Source: an uncultured Brachyspira sp. (GTDB lineage: Bacteria; Spirochaetota; Brachyspiria; Brachyspirales; Brachyspiraceae). Taken from it: a stretch of 6,143 nucleotides of DNA. The stretch's first letter is position 1. Every line of letters begins with the position of its first letter. Positions 1-6,143 of this stretch are shown here, piece after piece. The translations under genes and the position numbers were made by a program. The stretch lies in assembly GCA_934725655.1 (NCBI GenBank), contig CAKVCJ010000119.1:1-6143 (forward strand). Reading direction: 5' to 3'. The notes beneath the pieces are model-generated. The model worked only from the letters and a program-made list of their open reading frames with translations. It did not search any database and was not told the origin of the DNA.

Positions 1-31
1 TACTTTATAAAAATCTACGCTCTTATATATC

Positions 32-43
32 TGTCAAAGATCA
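32..43 (-). promoter_or_regulatory. boxA-like antitermination site (rRNA operon leader)
   Basis: The minus strand reads TGATCTTTGACA, which matches the Escherichia coli rrn boxA (TGCTCTTTAACA, from memory) at 10 of 12 bases and resembles the CTTTGA core of other bacterial rRNA leaders. It lies about 40 bases downstream of the inferred start and after a stem-loop, the usual promoter, stem, boxA order. NusB and NusE bind such sites to let RNA polymerase pass Rho-dependent terminators in rRNA genes. The rRNA gene itself would lie off the left edge and is not visible here, so the assignment rests on motif and order only. Confidence 0.5.
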
Positions 44-55
44 TCTTTCGTTTCT

Positions 56-83
56 CATTGATGTTTTTTATTTATCATCAATG
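56..83 (-). other. Inverted repeat / stem-loop at the start of the leftward transcript
   Basis: CATTGATG at 56-63 and CATCAATG at 76-83 are perfect 8-base complements around a 12-base A/T loop. In the leftward transcript the stem would lie at or next to the 5' end and just upstream of the boxA-like site. This position matches the boxB-type stem-loop that precedes boxA in rRNA leaders. It has no T-run after it in the leftward direction, so it does not look like a terminator on that strand. A role as RNase III or antitermination structure is inference. Confidence 0.5.
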
Positions 84-90
84 TTTTATT

Positions 91-118
91 AGTATAGCAT
101 GCACCAAGAAAAACGCAA
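91..118 (-). promoter_or_regulatory. Probable sigma-70-type promoter, leftward, for the leader at the left edge
   Basis: Read on the minus strand, a -35 box TTGCGT (113-118) is followed after 16 bases by a -10 box TATACT (91-96). TGC immediately precedes the -10 box, which makes an extended -10 element. Transcription would start near position 84, right at the foot of the inverted repeat at 56-83. The DNA upstream of the -35 (about 119-160) is rich in A and T runs, as expected of an UP element, although no strict consensus is visible. The 16-base spacing equals that of the other promoters in this window. Confidence 0.55.
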
Positions 119-256
119 TACCTTTTTAGCCCTTAATTATAAAAAAATTCGTTTTTTTTTAAAAAAACTGTATATATTATACATTTTATACATATTTTTG
201 CACCATATACCCAAAATAAAAATAAATTAAAATATTATCCTAAAAATTAGCTTTTT

Positions 257-284
257 TTTACAAAAAAACTTATAATAATATTAT
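257..284 (+). promoter_or_regulatory. Candidate promoter of the 830-residue gene
   Basis: TTTACA (257-262), 16 bases, then TATTAT (279-284), each box one mismatch from consensus. Transcription would start near 291, giving an untranslated leader of about 40 bases. The -10 box lies inside a perfect 16-base A/T palindrome (272-287). The surrounding DNA is so A/T-rich that other -10 choices exist, for example TATAAT at 271-276, but that one lacks a good -35 at the right distance. Confidence 0.45.
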
Positions 285-321
285 TATTTTTAAAACAAAT
301 AATAATTATTAAATATTTTTT

Positions 322-326
322 GAGAG
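322..326 (+). promoter_or_regulatory. Weak ribosome binding site (GAGAG)
   Basis: GAGAG ends 6 bases before the ATG at 333. It is a weaker Shine-Dalgarno than the GGAG used by the two downstream genes. It still supports ATG 333 as the start, because there is no better purine-rich site nearby. Confidence 0.5.
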
Positions 327-332
327 TTTGAT

Positions 333-2825
333 ATGAATATAACCGAAGAAAATGGAATAAAAAATCTTACACCAAATACTACTATATATCATGAAGGTGA
401 AAAAATTAAAAATATTTCTATACTAACTAAAGGTGAAATTGATGTTTATATTTCTTCTAGAGAATTAATTGGAATTGAAGATGAAGAAGAAATTATGAAA
501 TATAGCTGCAAAATATTTTCTATACCTAAAAATATTATGATTGGAATTGGTGCTTTTATGTATGATTCTAATTATATATTTTCTTTCAAATCTAAAAATG
601 ATAATGAATTGTACACAATATACACCCCTGATAAAGAATATATAAAAAATTTCTTTAACAACAATAAAGCATATCTAACTAATATGTACCATTCGCTGGC
701 ATACATCATCATGAAAACATATGATGAATACTCACAAATAAAAAAAATTAATGATGAGCTTAAAATAATAACTACAAATCTTGGGGTTATGTATTTTAAC
801 CTGAACGCTAAAAATAAAAATATTAAATCTGAATTATTTTTAAAAACAAAAGAAGTTTTTGAATATGTTACAAATGACGGATTTAATTTCCCTACTGCTT
901 TTAATCAAGATTTTATAAATGAAAATCATGAAGAAATATATAATCATAATAAAAATAAAATTATAGAACATAATGAAAAATTAGACTTTGAAATAGACTA
1001 TATTAAAAGATTCCTTACTATGCCTAAAGAAATAAAAGCTCCTTTCTTTAATTATGATGTTAATATGACTCTCTCTTCAGCGGGAATATTATATCAAACT
1101 TTAAAAGATGTAGCTGATATGCTTAAAACTGAAATTATAAGCACTATAGAAAATATATATTTCCTATATTCAAATAATCAAGAATCTTTGTTTAATGAAT
1201 ATTCTAAAATGGCTTTTGAATTAGAAAAACAAGCTAAAGATTATGAAGTATGGGCAAGATACTCAAGATATATTGCTAATATTACTAAAGACATAGCAGA
1301 AAAAATAAAAAATAGATATGATTATGATTTAAATATCGATATAGACGAAATAGAAAGCACTATTAAAAAACTAACTCAAAACATACACTCTTCATACAAT
1401 GATGATTCTAATAATAACACCAACAATGTAGAAGTAATTATGGGCGTTGAAGCTATTCCTGAAGAAATTAGAAACCCAAGCAAAAAAATTATAGAAATAG
1501 CAGAAATACCTGAAGATAGAGCTTCAGTATTCTTTAAATCTTTAAATGCATTCAAAAAATTAAAAGATAAATTCAACACCGAAGACGATGCAAGAAAAAT
1601 TAGAAGAAGTGTTACAAATGTTTTCTTTGAAGTTTATAAAGAAATAGCTAAAAAATATATTATAAACAACGAAAAAAATAAATTACTTTCTATGTTCTTA
1701 AACTTCGGATATATGGATGATGAATTGCTTACTCCGAATCAAATTGTTGACCTATATGAAGTGAAAGACAAAACAAATACTAAAAAAATTAATGTATATT
1801 ATATAGACGAATGGCTTCAAAAAATTTATGATAAAGAAGAGCCGCCTTCTGTTAATGGTTTCGGACAAGATTATAGAGAAGCTTTAAGAGAAATGAAAAA
1901 AAGAGGAACTATCAGCGATCATGAAATGGAAGAACATTGGGAAAGCCCTCTTAGAAGACTTGAATATGAAGTAGATAATATGATTGAAACTACTCATAGA
2001 TTATGTTATGGACAAATAAGTGTTTATTTCCCTATACTTCATAAAGATATGGTAATTAAAGATTTTAAAGATTCTCTAATTAAAAGAGAAGCAATGGAAA
2101 ATACTTTAAACTCTATATTAGAAATAGATTTTTCAGCATTTTACAGAGAAGTACTATATAAAAATAAAGAGCTTAATATAGAAAAAGAATTAGTTATGCA
2201 GGAAGTACTTCCAAACATCATATTAATGCCTACATACGGTTCCCGTGCTATAATGTGGGAAGAGCTTTCAAGCAGACAAAAAAATAGTACTGCAAGATTC
2301 CTCCTTCCGATATTCACCTCAGAAGATTTGGAAGGCTTAACTCTTCCTATGATGGGGGCTTTCAGATGGGAGCTTTGTAAAACTATGCTCGGACCTGCTT
2401 GGAATGATATTACTCAAATGTCTATTACTTCTGAATACAGCGATTATATTCAGTTCTACAAGAAAAACAGAAATCTATCTGATGATGCTAAAGAAAAATT
2501 AAAAGTACAAATTAAAAAATGCAGAAACAATTTAAGAGAAGTATTTGTATCAGATTATGTTATATGGCTTAAATACGAAAGTAAAGGTATTATGCGTCTA
2601 AACAGAGTAGCAAGAGGAATACTATACAGACAAGTTCCTTTTGCTAAAAATATAAGAGACGAACTTGAAAAACAGCCTATGTTTGCTGATATGGCTAATA
2701 GATTTAAAAACATAAGAAATAAAAAAGCTACTGAATTAGAAAATAGATATTTCAAATTCACTAAAACTGGTAATCCTTTACCTCAAGAGCTGCAAACTCA
2801 TATTGATTTTTATAAAAAAATGTAA
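333..2825 (+). CDS. Large protein with a cyclic-nucleotide-binding-like N-terminus and an uncharacterised C-terminal half
   Basis: The protein has 830 residues, with no signal peptide or membrane segment seen, so it is probably cytoplasmic. Residues about 8-130 look like the beta-roll of the CRP/cNMP-binding family: TIYHEGEKI (17-25) and the following ILTKGEIDVY (30-39) match its first strands. The usual phosphate-binding cassette (G-E-[LI]-A with a later Arg) is not recognisable around GIGAFM (71-76), so nucleotide binding is doubtful. A largely helical middle follows, then an Asn/Asp-rich linker near 352-368. The C-terminal half (about 385-830) has no HTH, kinase, cyclase or ion-channel motif that I recognise. 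Its densest part is about 632-715, with PTYGSR (633-638), MWEEL (640-644), FRWELC (677-682), WNDI (690-693) and SEYSDYIQFY (700-709). From memory, related large proteins occur in other spirochaetes, annotated only by the cNMP domain. The start at 333 has a weak GAGAG site. A regulatory or scaffold role is a guess. Confidence 0.85.
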   Translation: MNITEENGIKNLTPNTTIYHEGEKIKNISILTKGEIDVYISSRELIGIEDEEEIMKYSCKIFSIPKNIMIGIGAFMYDSNYIFSFKSKNDNELYTIYTPDKEYIKNFFNNNKAYLTNMYHSLAYIIMKTYDEYSQIKKINDELKIITTNLGVMYFNLNAKNKNIKSELFLKTKEVFEYVTNDGFNFPTAFNQDFINENHEEIYNHNKNKIIEHNEKLDFEIDYIKRFLTMPKEIKAPFFNYDVNMTLSSAGILYQTLKDVADMLKTEIISTIENIYFLYSNNQESLFNEYSKMAFELEKQAKDYEVWARYSRYIANITKDIAEKIKNRYDYDLNIDIDEIESTIKKLTQNIHSSYNDDSNNNTNNVEVIMGVEAIPEEIRNPSKKIIEIAEIPEDRASVFFKSLNAFKKLKDKFNTEDDARKIRRSVTNVFFEVYKEIAKKYIINNEKNKLLSMFLNFGYMDDELLTPNQIVDLYEVKDKTNTKKINVYYIDEWLQKIYDKEEPPSVNGFGQDYREALREMKKRGTISDHEMEEHWESPLRRLEYEVDNMIETTHRLCYGQISVYFPILHKDMVIKDFKDSLIKREAMENTLNSILEIDFSAFYREVLYKNKELNIEKELVMQEVLPNIILMPTYGSRAIMWEELSSRQKNSTARFLLPIFTSEDLEGLTLPMMGAFRWELCKTMLGPAWNDITQMSITSEYSDYIQFYKKNRNLSDDAKEKLKVQIKKCRNNLREVFVSDYVIWLKYESKGIMRLNRVARGILYRQVPFAKNIRDELEKQPMFADMANRFKNIRNKKATELENRYFKFTKTGNPLPQELQTHIDFYKKM

Positions 2826-2836
2826 CTATATTAAAA

Positions 2837-2864
2837 TTGACAAAAAAATAGTTTTATATATAAT
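2837..2864 (+). promoter_or_regulatory. Near-consensus promoter of the aminotransferase gene
   Basis: TTGACA (2837-2842) and TATAAT (2859-2864) are both perfect consensus boxes with a 16-base spacer. They begin only 12 bases after the stop codon of the preceding gene. The transcript would start near 2871 and carry a leader of about 50 bases. The promoter lies inside the longer open frame that begins at 2803, so that longer frame is not the likely coding start. Confidence 0.8.
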
Positions 2865-2907
2865 ATTACTCTATATAATAATATTAAAATCAATTTCTAT
2901 TTTTTAT

Positions 2908-2911
2908 GGAG
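2908..2911 (+). promoter_or_regulatory. Ribosome binding site GGAG that fixes the aminotransferase start
   Basis: GGAG lies 8 bases before the ATG at 2920. The alternative in-frame ATG at 2803 sits inside the end of the previous gene and has no such site. The spacing is the same as for lon. Confidence 0.85.
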
Positions 2912-2919
2912 ATAAAAAA

Positions 2920-4050
2920 ATGCAGCTTAATAATAATGTATTACAAGTACCATATTCATTAATAAGAGAACTTACAGAAAGAGCACAAAAAAAAGAAAAT
3001 CCTATAATGCTTACAATAGGAGAGCCAGATTTACAGCCTCCAAGAGAATTAATTGAATATGGATGTGAATATGCTAAAACTCATCCTCTGCCGTATACTC
3101 AAGCTGGAGGAAGCGAACGTTTAAAAGAATTAGTAGCAAAGCATTATAATAAATATTATGGTTCAAATGTAAACAGCACTAATATCACTATGCATATTGG
3201 TTCTATGGAAGGGATTTCATCTATATTTAGAACAATATTAAATATTGGCGATGAGGTAATAATACCTACTCCATTTTTTTCTCCATACGAACAAGCTGTG
3301 AAATTATCCTATGGTAAAGCAGTTTTTTTAGATACAAGAGAAGATAATTTTGTATTAAAACCTCAAAATATAGAAAAAGTTATTACAAATAAAACAAAAG
3401 CAATACTTTTCAGTAATCCGGGAAACCCATCAGGGTATATGTTAAAAAAAGAAGAAATGGATGAACTTGTAAAATATTTTGAGAAAAAGGATATATTTAT
3501 TGTAGCAGATGAAATTTACTCTTCTATATCATTTTATCCTTTTACTTCATTTGCTTCATACCCATCTATTAAAGACAAAGTGATTGTATTAAATGGTTTT
3601 TCAAAATCACATTCTATGACAGGATGGAGAATAGGATACAGCATAACGCCTGAAAATGTAAGAAAATATTTAATAAATGCAAGTTTTAATAATGTGGGAA
3701 GTATGGTTAGTCTTTCATGTGCTATTGCTCAATATGCTTTAGAGAATATGCCTATTGTAGAAAGCTTTAGAGATATTTATATGGAGAGGGCTTTTACTAT
3801 GTCTAAAGAATTGATAGATTTAGGTTTTGATGTAATAGAGCCGAGGGGAGCTTTTTATTTATTTGTAGGATACAGTAAATTTTCTAAAGAACCTTCTTTT
3901 GATTTTTCTATAAGGCTATTGGAAGAAACTGGAGTTGCTGTCGTGCCTGGTATTGCTTTTGGAAGCGAAAATTATTTTAGAATAGCTTTAACTCAGGATA
4001 TACCAATATTAAAAGAGGCTGTTAGAAGGATAAAAGATTTTTTAAAATAA
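2920..4050 (+). CDS. PLP-dependent aminotransferase, class I/II (fold type I)
   Basis: The protein has 376 residues, the normal length for aspartate-aminotransferase-like enzymes of fold type I. It transfers an amino group between an amino acid and a 2-oxo acid through pyridoxal phosphate in the cytosol. Visible landmarks, with their known family roles, are: GEPDLQPP (34-41) near the N-terminus; YTQAGG (59-64); PTPFFSPY (116-123), the region whose aromatic stacks on the cofactor; NPGNPSG (166-172), where Asn169 fits the PLP-binding Asn; DEIY (197-200), where Asp197 would pair with the pyridine nitrogen; SKSHSMTGWRIGY (228-240), where Lys229 is the Schiff-base lysine and Arg237 binds phosphate; and FRIAL (353-357), where Arg354 should bind the substrate carboxylate. 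All catalytic positions are intact. The substrate cannot be told from sequence; aspartate, aromatic or alanine-type activity are all possible. ATG 2920 was chosen over ATG 2803 because a consensus promoter and GGAG site lie between them, and the extra 39 residues are a hydrophobic, Ile/Lys-rich tail foreign to the family. Confidence 0.95.
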   Translation: MQLNNNVLQVPYSLIRELTERAQKKENPIMLTIGEPDLQPPRELIEYGCEYAKTHPLPYTQAGGSERLKELVAKHYNKYYGSNVNSTNITMHIGSMEGISSIFRTILNIGDEVIIPTPFFSPYEQAVKLSYGKAVFLDTREDNFVLKPQNIEKVITNKTKAILFSNPGNPSGYMLKKEEMDELVKYFEKKDIFIVADEIYSSISFYPFTSFASYPSIKDKVIVLNGFSKSHSMTGWRIGYSITPENVRKYLINASFNNVGSMVSLSCAIAQYALENMPIVESFRDIYMERAFTMSKELIDLGFDVIEPRGAFYLFVGYSKFSKEPSFDFSIRLLEETGVAVVPGIAFGSENYFRIALTQDIPILKEAVRRIKDFLK

Positions 4051-4075
4051 AATTATTAAAAATAAAAAAACTAAT

Positions 4076-4099
4076 GGGGCTTTAAGCCCCTTATTTTTT
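4076..4099 (+). terminator. Rho-independent terminator after the aminotransferase gene
   Basis: GGGGC (4076-4080), loop TTTAA, GCCCC (4086-4090), then a T-rich tail TTATTTTTT to 4099. The hairpin begins 26 bases after the stop codon and is one of the few GC-rich patches in this region. It separates the aminotransferase transcript from lon. Confidence 0.9.
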
Positions 4100-4187
4100 A
4101 GTGTATTTAATTTTATTAAATAATTTTAGCATAGTTAAATATATACAATTAAGTTTATATTTTTTTATATTTAAAATATATTAAATT

Positions 4188-4215
4188 TTGACAAAATAAT
4201 TAGTTTGTTTATAAT
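4188..4215 (+). promoter_or_regulatory. Near-consensus promoter of lon
   Basis: TTGACA (4188-4193), 16 bases, TATAAT (4210-4215), both perfect boxes. Transcription would start near 4222, giving a short leader of about 22 bases. This is a housekeeping sigma-70-type site; no heat-shock sigma or repressor site is evident. Confidence 0.8.
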
Positions 4216-4231
4216 GTAAAAACATATTTTT

Positions 4232-4235
4232 GGAG
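4232..4235 (+). promoter_or_regulatory. Ribosome binding site of lon (GGAG)
   Basis: GGAG lies 8 bases before ATG 4244, identical in core and spacing to the site of the aminotransferase gene. It supports the start that includes the Asn/Lys/Glu-rich N-terminal extension. Confidence 0.8.
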
Positions 4236-4243
4236 AAAAACAA

Positions 4244-6143
4244 ATGAGTGAAAATAATGAAAATAAAAACAATGATATAGAAAAAAATGAAAATAAAGAA
4301 AATAGAACTATTGAAAAAGAGCAGGATAACAATTCTGATAATGCAATATCAATAGTTGAAGATAAACTGCCGTCAAGATTAATAATAATACCTGTAATGG
4401 GAAAACCATTGTTCCCAGGGCTTTATGCTCCATTTCCAATACCAGCTTCGCAGGCTAATGCTGTAAACAAAGCCATTGCAGAAAATGATGGTTTTTTAGG
4501 ACTTAATTTGTATATACAAGATGAGCCGAAAGACATCAAAAAAACAACTATAGATGAAATATATAAAGTTGGTGTAGTTGTAAAAGTATTTAAAAAACTT
4601 AATTTGCCGGACGGAGGACTTAATCTTCTTATTAATTCAATTAAAAGATATAAAATAATTAGATACACTTCCACCGAGCCTGTAATTAGAGCAGAGCCTT
4701 TATATATACCAGACATAATAACAACCAATAATGATAAAGAAGCAAAAGAAATAAAAGCATATACAAGAGCTTTACTTTCTGAGGTAAAATCATTAAGCGA
4801 AAACAATCCTCTTTTTACAGAGGAGATGCGTCTTACTATGGTAAATGTTGATGACCCTGGTAAATTAGCAGATTTTGTTACTTCTATGATAAATGTTGAA
4901 AGGTCTAGTCAGCAGGAAATATTGGAAACTTTTGATGTGCAGGAAAGATTAGAAAAAGTTTTACTGCTTCTTCAAAAAGAGAGAGAAATAACAAAACTTC
5001 AGCAAAAAATTCAAGGAAGCATTAACTCTAAAATACAAAAACAGCAAAGAGATTATTTTTTAAAAGAGCAGTTAAAAGAGATAAAAAAAGAATTAGGCTA
5101 CGACACAGACCCTAAACAAAAAGATATAGATAAATATAAAAAAGAATTAAAAGAATTAAAAATTGTAGATGAAGTAAAAGAGAGAATGGAGCAAGAAATA
5201 GAAAAAATTTCTACAATAGACACACATTCTCCAGAGTACACTGTTTCAAAAAATTATCTTGATACATTGTTTGCACTCCCTTGGAACAAAGAAAATAAAG
5301 AGAGAGAAGATATTTCAAAAAGCAAAAAAATATTGGATAGAGACCATTATGGTTTGGAAGATGTAAAAGAGAGAATATATGAGTTTTTGGCAGTGAGAAA
5401 ACTAAATCCAGATAAAAAATCTTCAATACTCTGTTTTGTAGGCCCTCCTGGTGTTGGTAAAACATCTATAGGAAAAAGCATTGCAGAAGCATTAGATAGG
5501 CCTTTCTTTAGATTCTCATTAGGCGGTATGAGAGATGAAGCAGAAATTAAAGGACACAGAAGAACATATATTGGTGCTATGCCTGGAAAAATAATAGAAG
5601 CTCTAAAAATTGTTAAATCTAAAAATCCAGTTTTAATGCTTGATGAAATAGATAAATTAGGAGCAAGTTTTCAGGGAGACCCTTCAAGTGCATTGCTTGA
5701 AGTATTAGACCCAGAGCAGAACTCTTCTTTTAGAGACCATTACCTTGATTTGCCTTTTGATTTATCTAATATTTTGTTTATTACAACGGCAAACACATTA
5801 GACACTATTCCAAGACCTTTGCTTGACAGAATGGAAGTAATTAGACTATCTGGCTACATCATGGAAGAGAAATTAAAAATTGCTACAAAATATATAATTC
5901 CAAGACAATTAAAGGCGCATGGATTAATTGCTAAAAATGTTAAGTTTACAAATAAGGCTATAGCAGACATAGTTAATGGTTATGCAAGAGAGGCGGGTGT
6001 TCGTAACTTCGAGAGAATGATAGAGAAAATATGCAGAAAAATTGCAGCTGATGTAGTATCAAACAGCAAAGAAAATTATAATATAACAATAGATTCTAAA
6101 GATTTAGAAAAGTATTTAAAAAAGCCAATATTTACAGAAGACT
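4244..6143 (+). CDS. lon: ATP-dependent protease Lon, 3' end outside the window
   Basis: Lon is a cytosolic AAA+ ring protease that unfolds and degrades damaged and regulatory proteins. The window shows 633 complete codons, while Lon is usually about 780-840 residues. Residues 1-35 are a low-complexity Asn/Lys/Glu-rich extension. The N-terminal substrate-binding domain follows from about 45, with the typical PLFPG at 55-59. A coiled-coil helical region (about 225-345) contains the QRDYFLKEQLKEIKKELG signature. The AAA+ module has Walker A GPPGVGKT (400-407), pore loop YIGAMPGK (442-449), Walker B VLMLDEID (463-470), sensor-1 Asn517 in ITTAN, the arginine of LLDRME (Arg529) and sensor-2 Arg587 in GVRNFER. 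The reading stops at the linker to the protease domain, so the catalytic Ser-Lys pair cannot be inspected. The gene has its own promoter and GGAG site and is separated from the aminotransferase gene by a terminator. The frame is open throughout with no sign of damage. Confidence 0.97.
   Translation, partial: MSENNENKNNDIEKNENKENRTIEKEQDNNSDNAISIVEDKLPSRLIIIPVMGKPLFPGLYAPFPIPASQANAVNKAIAENDGFLGLNLYIQDEPKDIKKTTIDEIYKVGVVVKVFKKLNLPDGGLNLLINSIKRYKIIRYTSTEPVIRAEPLYIPDIITTNNDKEAKEIKAYTRALLSEVKSLSENNPLFTEEMRLTMVNVDDPGKLADFVTSMINVERSSQQEILETFDVQERLEKVLLLLQKEREITKLQQKIQGSINSKIQKQQRDYFLKEQLKEIKKELGYDTDPKQKDIDKYKKELKELKIVDEVKERMEQEIEKISTIDTHSPEYTVSKNYLDTLFALPWNKENKEREDISKSKKILDRDHYGLEDVKERIYEFLAVRKLNPDKKSSILCFVGPPGVGKTSIGKSIAEALDRPFFRFSLGGMRDEAEIKGHRRTYIGAMPGKIIEALKIVKSKNPVLMLDEIDKLGASFQGDPSSALLEVLDPEQNSSFRDHYLDLPFDLSNILFITTANTLDTIPRPLLDRMEVIRLSGYIMEEKLKIATKYIIPRQLKAHGLIAKNVKFTNKAIADIVNGYAREAGVRNFERMIEKICRKIAADVVSNSKENYNITIDSKDLEKYLKKPIFTED

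Larger units (their letters stand above)
1..332. other. Intergenic region between a probable leftward rRNA leader and the 830-residue gene
   Basis: This stretch holds no supportable protein gene. Short leftward frames starting at the ATGs near the left edge stop after a few codons, which fits an untranslated leader. The left third has a higher GC content and carries a leftward promoter, an inverted repeat and a boxA-like site, listed separately. Positions 119-256 are an A/T-rich spacer with homopolymer runs: A7, TTCG, then T9 at 141-160, followed by A7 at 161-167. Positions 257-332 carry the probable promoter and ribosome site of the rightward gene. The two transcription units would therefore diverge from this region. 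Confidence 0.7.
4051..4243. other. Intergenic region between the aminotransferase gene and lon
   Basis: These 193 bases hold a terminator, an A/T-only inverted repeat (ATTTAAT at 4105-4111 and ATTAAAT at 4115-4121, 3-base loop), and the promoter and ribosome site of lon. The A/T repeat may be chance in such A/T-rich DNA. I saw no CIRCE-type operator (TTAGCACTC with its inverted partner) that would tie lon to HrcA heat-shock control. No small gene is supportable. Confidence 0.7.

Noticed and set aside
1..332. Search for a tRNA, riboswitch, CRISPR repeats or a mobile-element end in the left non-coding region
   Set aside because: No cloverleaf with conserved tRNA bases, no regularly spaced repeats, no terminal inverted repeats with target duplications; only the leader-like set and A/T tracts are seen.
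1376..1579. Reverse-strand open frame of 67 codons
   Set aside because: It lies wholly inside the 830-residue gene, is hydrophobic low-complexity antisense, and has no promoter or ribosome site.
2555..2761. Reverse-strand open frame of 68 codons
   Set aside because: Antisense to the conserved-looking C-terminal part of the first gene, with no initiation signals.
2861..2886. Inverted repeat TAATATT ... AATATTA over the aminotransferase promoter
   Set aside because: Pure A/T repeat of 7 bases with a 12-base loop, which is expected by chance in such DNA; not called an operator or terminator.
4423..4806. Reverse-strand open frame of 127 codons with membrane-like composition
   Set aside because: Antisense to the N-domain of lon, which is a clear family match on the plus strand; the hydrophobicity comes from complementing Lys/Glu-rich codons.
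5211..5465. Reverse-strand open frame of 84 codons
   Set aside because: Antisense to lon up to the Walker A region, with no independent evidence of coding.
333..6143. The three genes as a new defence or signalling system
   Set aside because: The aminotransferase and Lon are ordinary housekeeping families with their own promoters and a terminator between them; nothing ties them functionally to the first gene.

Overview
The window looks like a chromosomal piece of a very AT-rich bacterium, most likely a spirochaete close to Brachyspira. The reasons are the strong A/T bias in coding and non-coding DNA, heavy use of AGA for arginine, and a large protein with a cyclic-nucleotide-binding-like N-terminus whose C-terminal half resembles, from memory, a family seen in Treponema and Brachyspira. 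The genus is an inference; the sequence alone does not prove it.

Layout. Positions 1-332 are non-coding. The left end (about 1-118) reads best on the minus strand as a promoter, a stem-loop and a boxA-like antitermination site. This is the arrangement of an rRNA operon leader, with its gene lying off the left edge. The rest is an A/T-tract spacer holding a probable rightward promoter. Three rightward genes follow. The first (333-2825) is an 830-residue protein of unknown role with a cNMP-binding-like N-terminus. The second (2920-4050) is a PLP-dependent class I/II aminotransferase with every key residue present. The third (4244 to the right edge) is the ATP-dependent protease Lon, cut by the window just before its proteolytic domain.

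Expression. The aminotransferase and lon each have their own near-perfect promoter (TTGACA, 16 bases, TATAAT) and a GGAG ribosome site 8 bases before ATG. A GC-rich hairpin with a T-run separates them. No terminator is visible between the first gene and the aminotransferase, so read-through is possible. The genes look like independent neighbours and do not form a dedicated pathway.

I found no convincing new multi-gene system. The least explained items are the C-terminal half of the 830-residue protein and the leader-like structure at the left edge.
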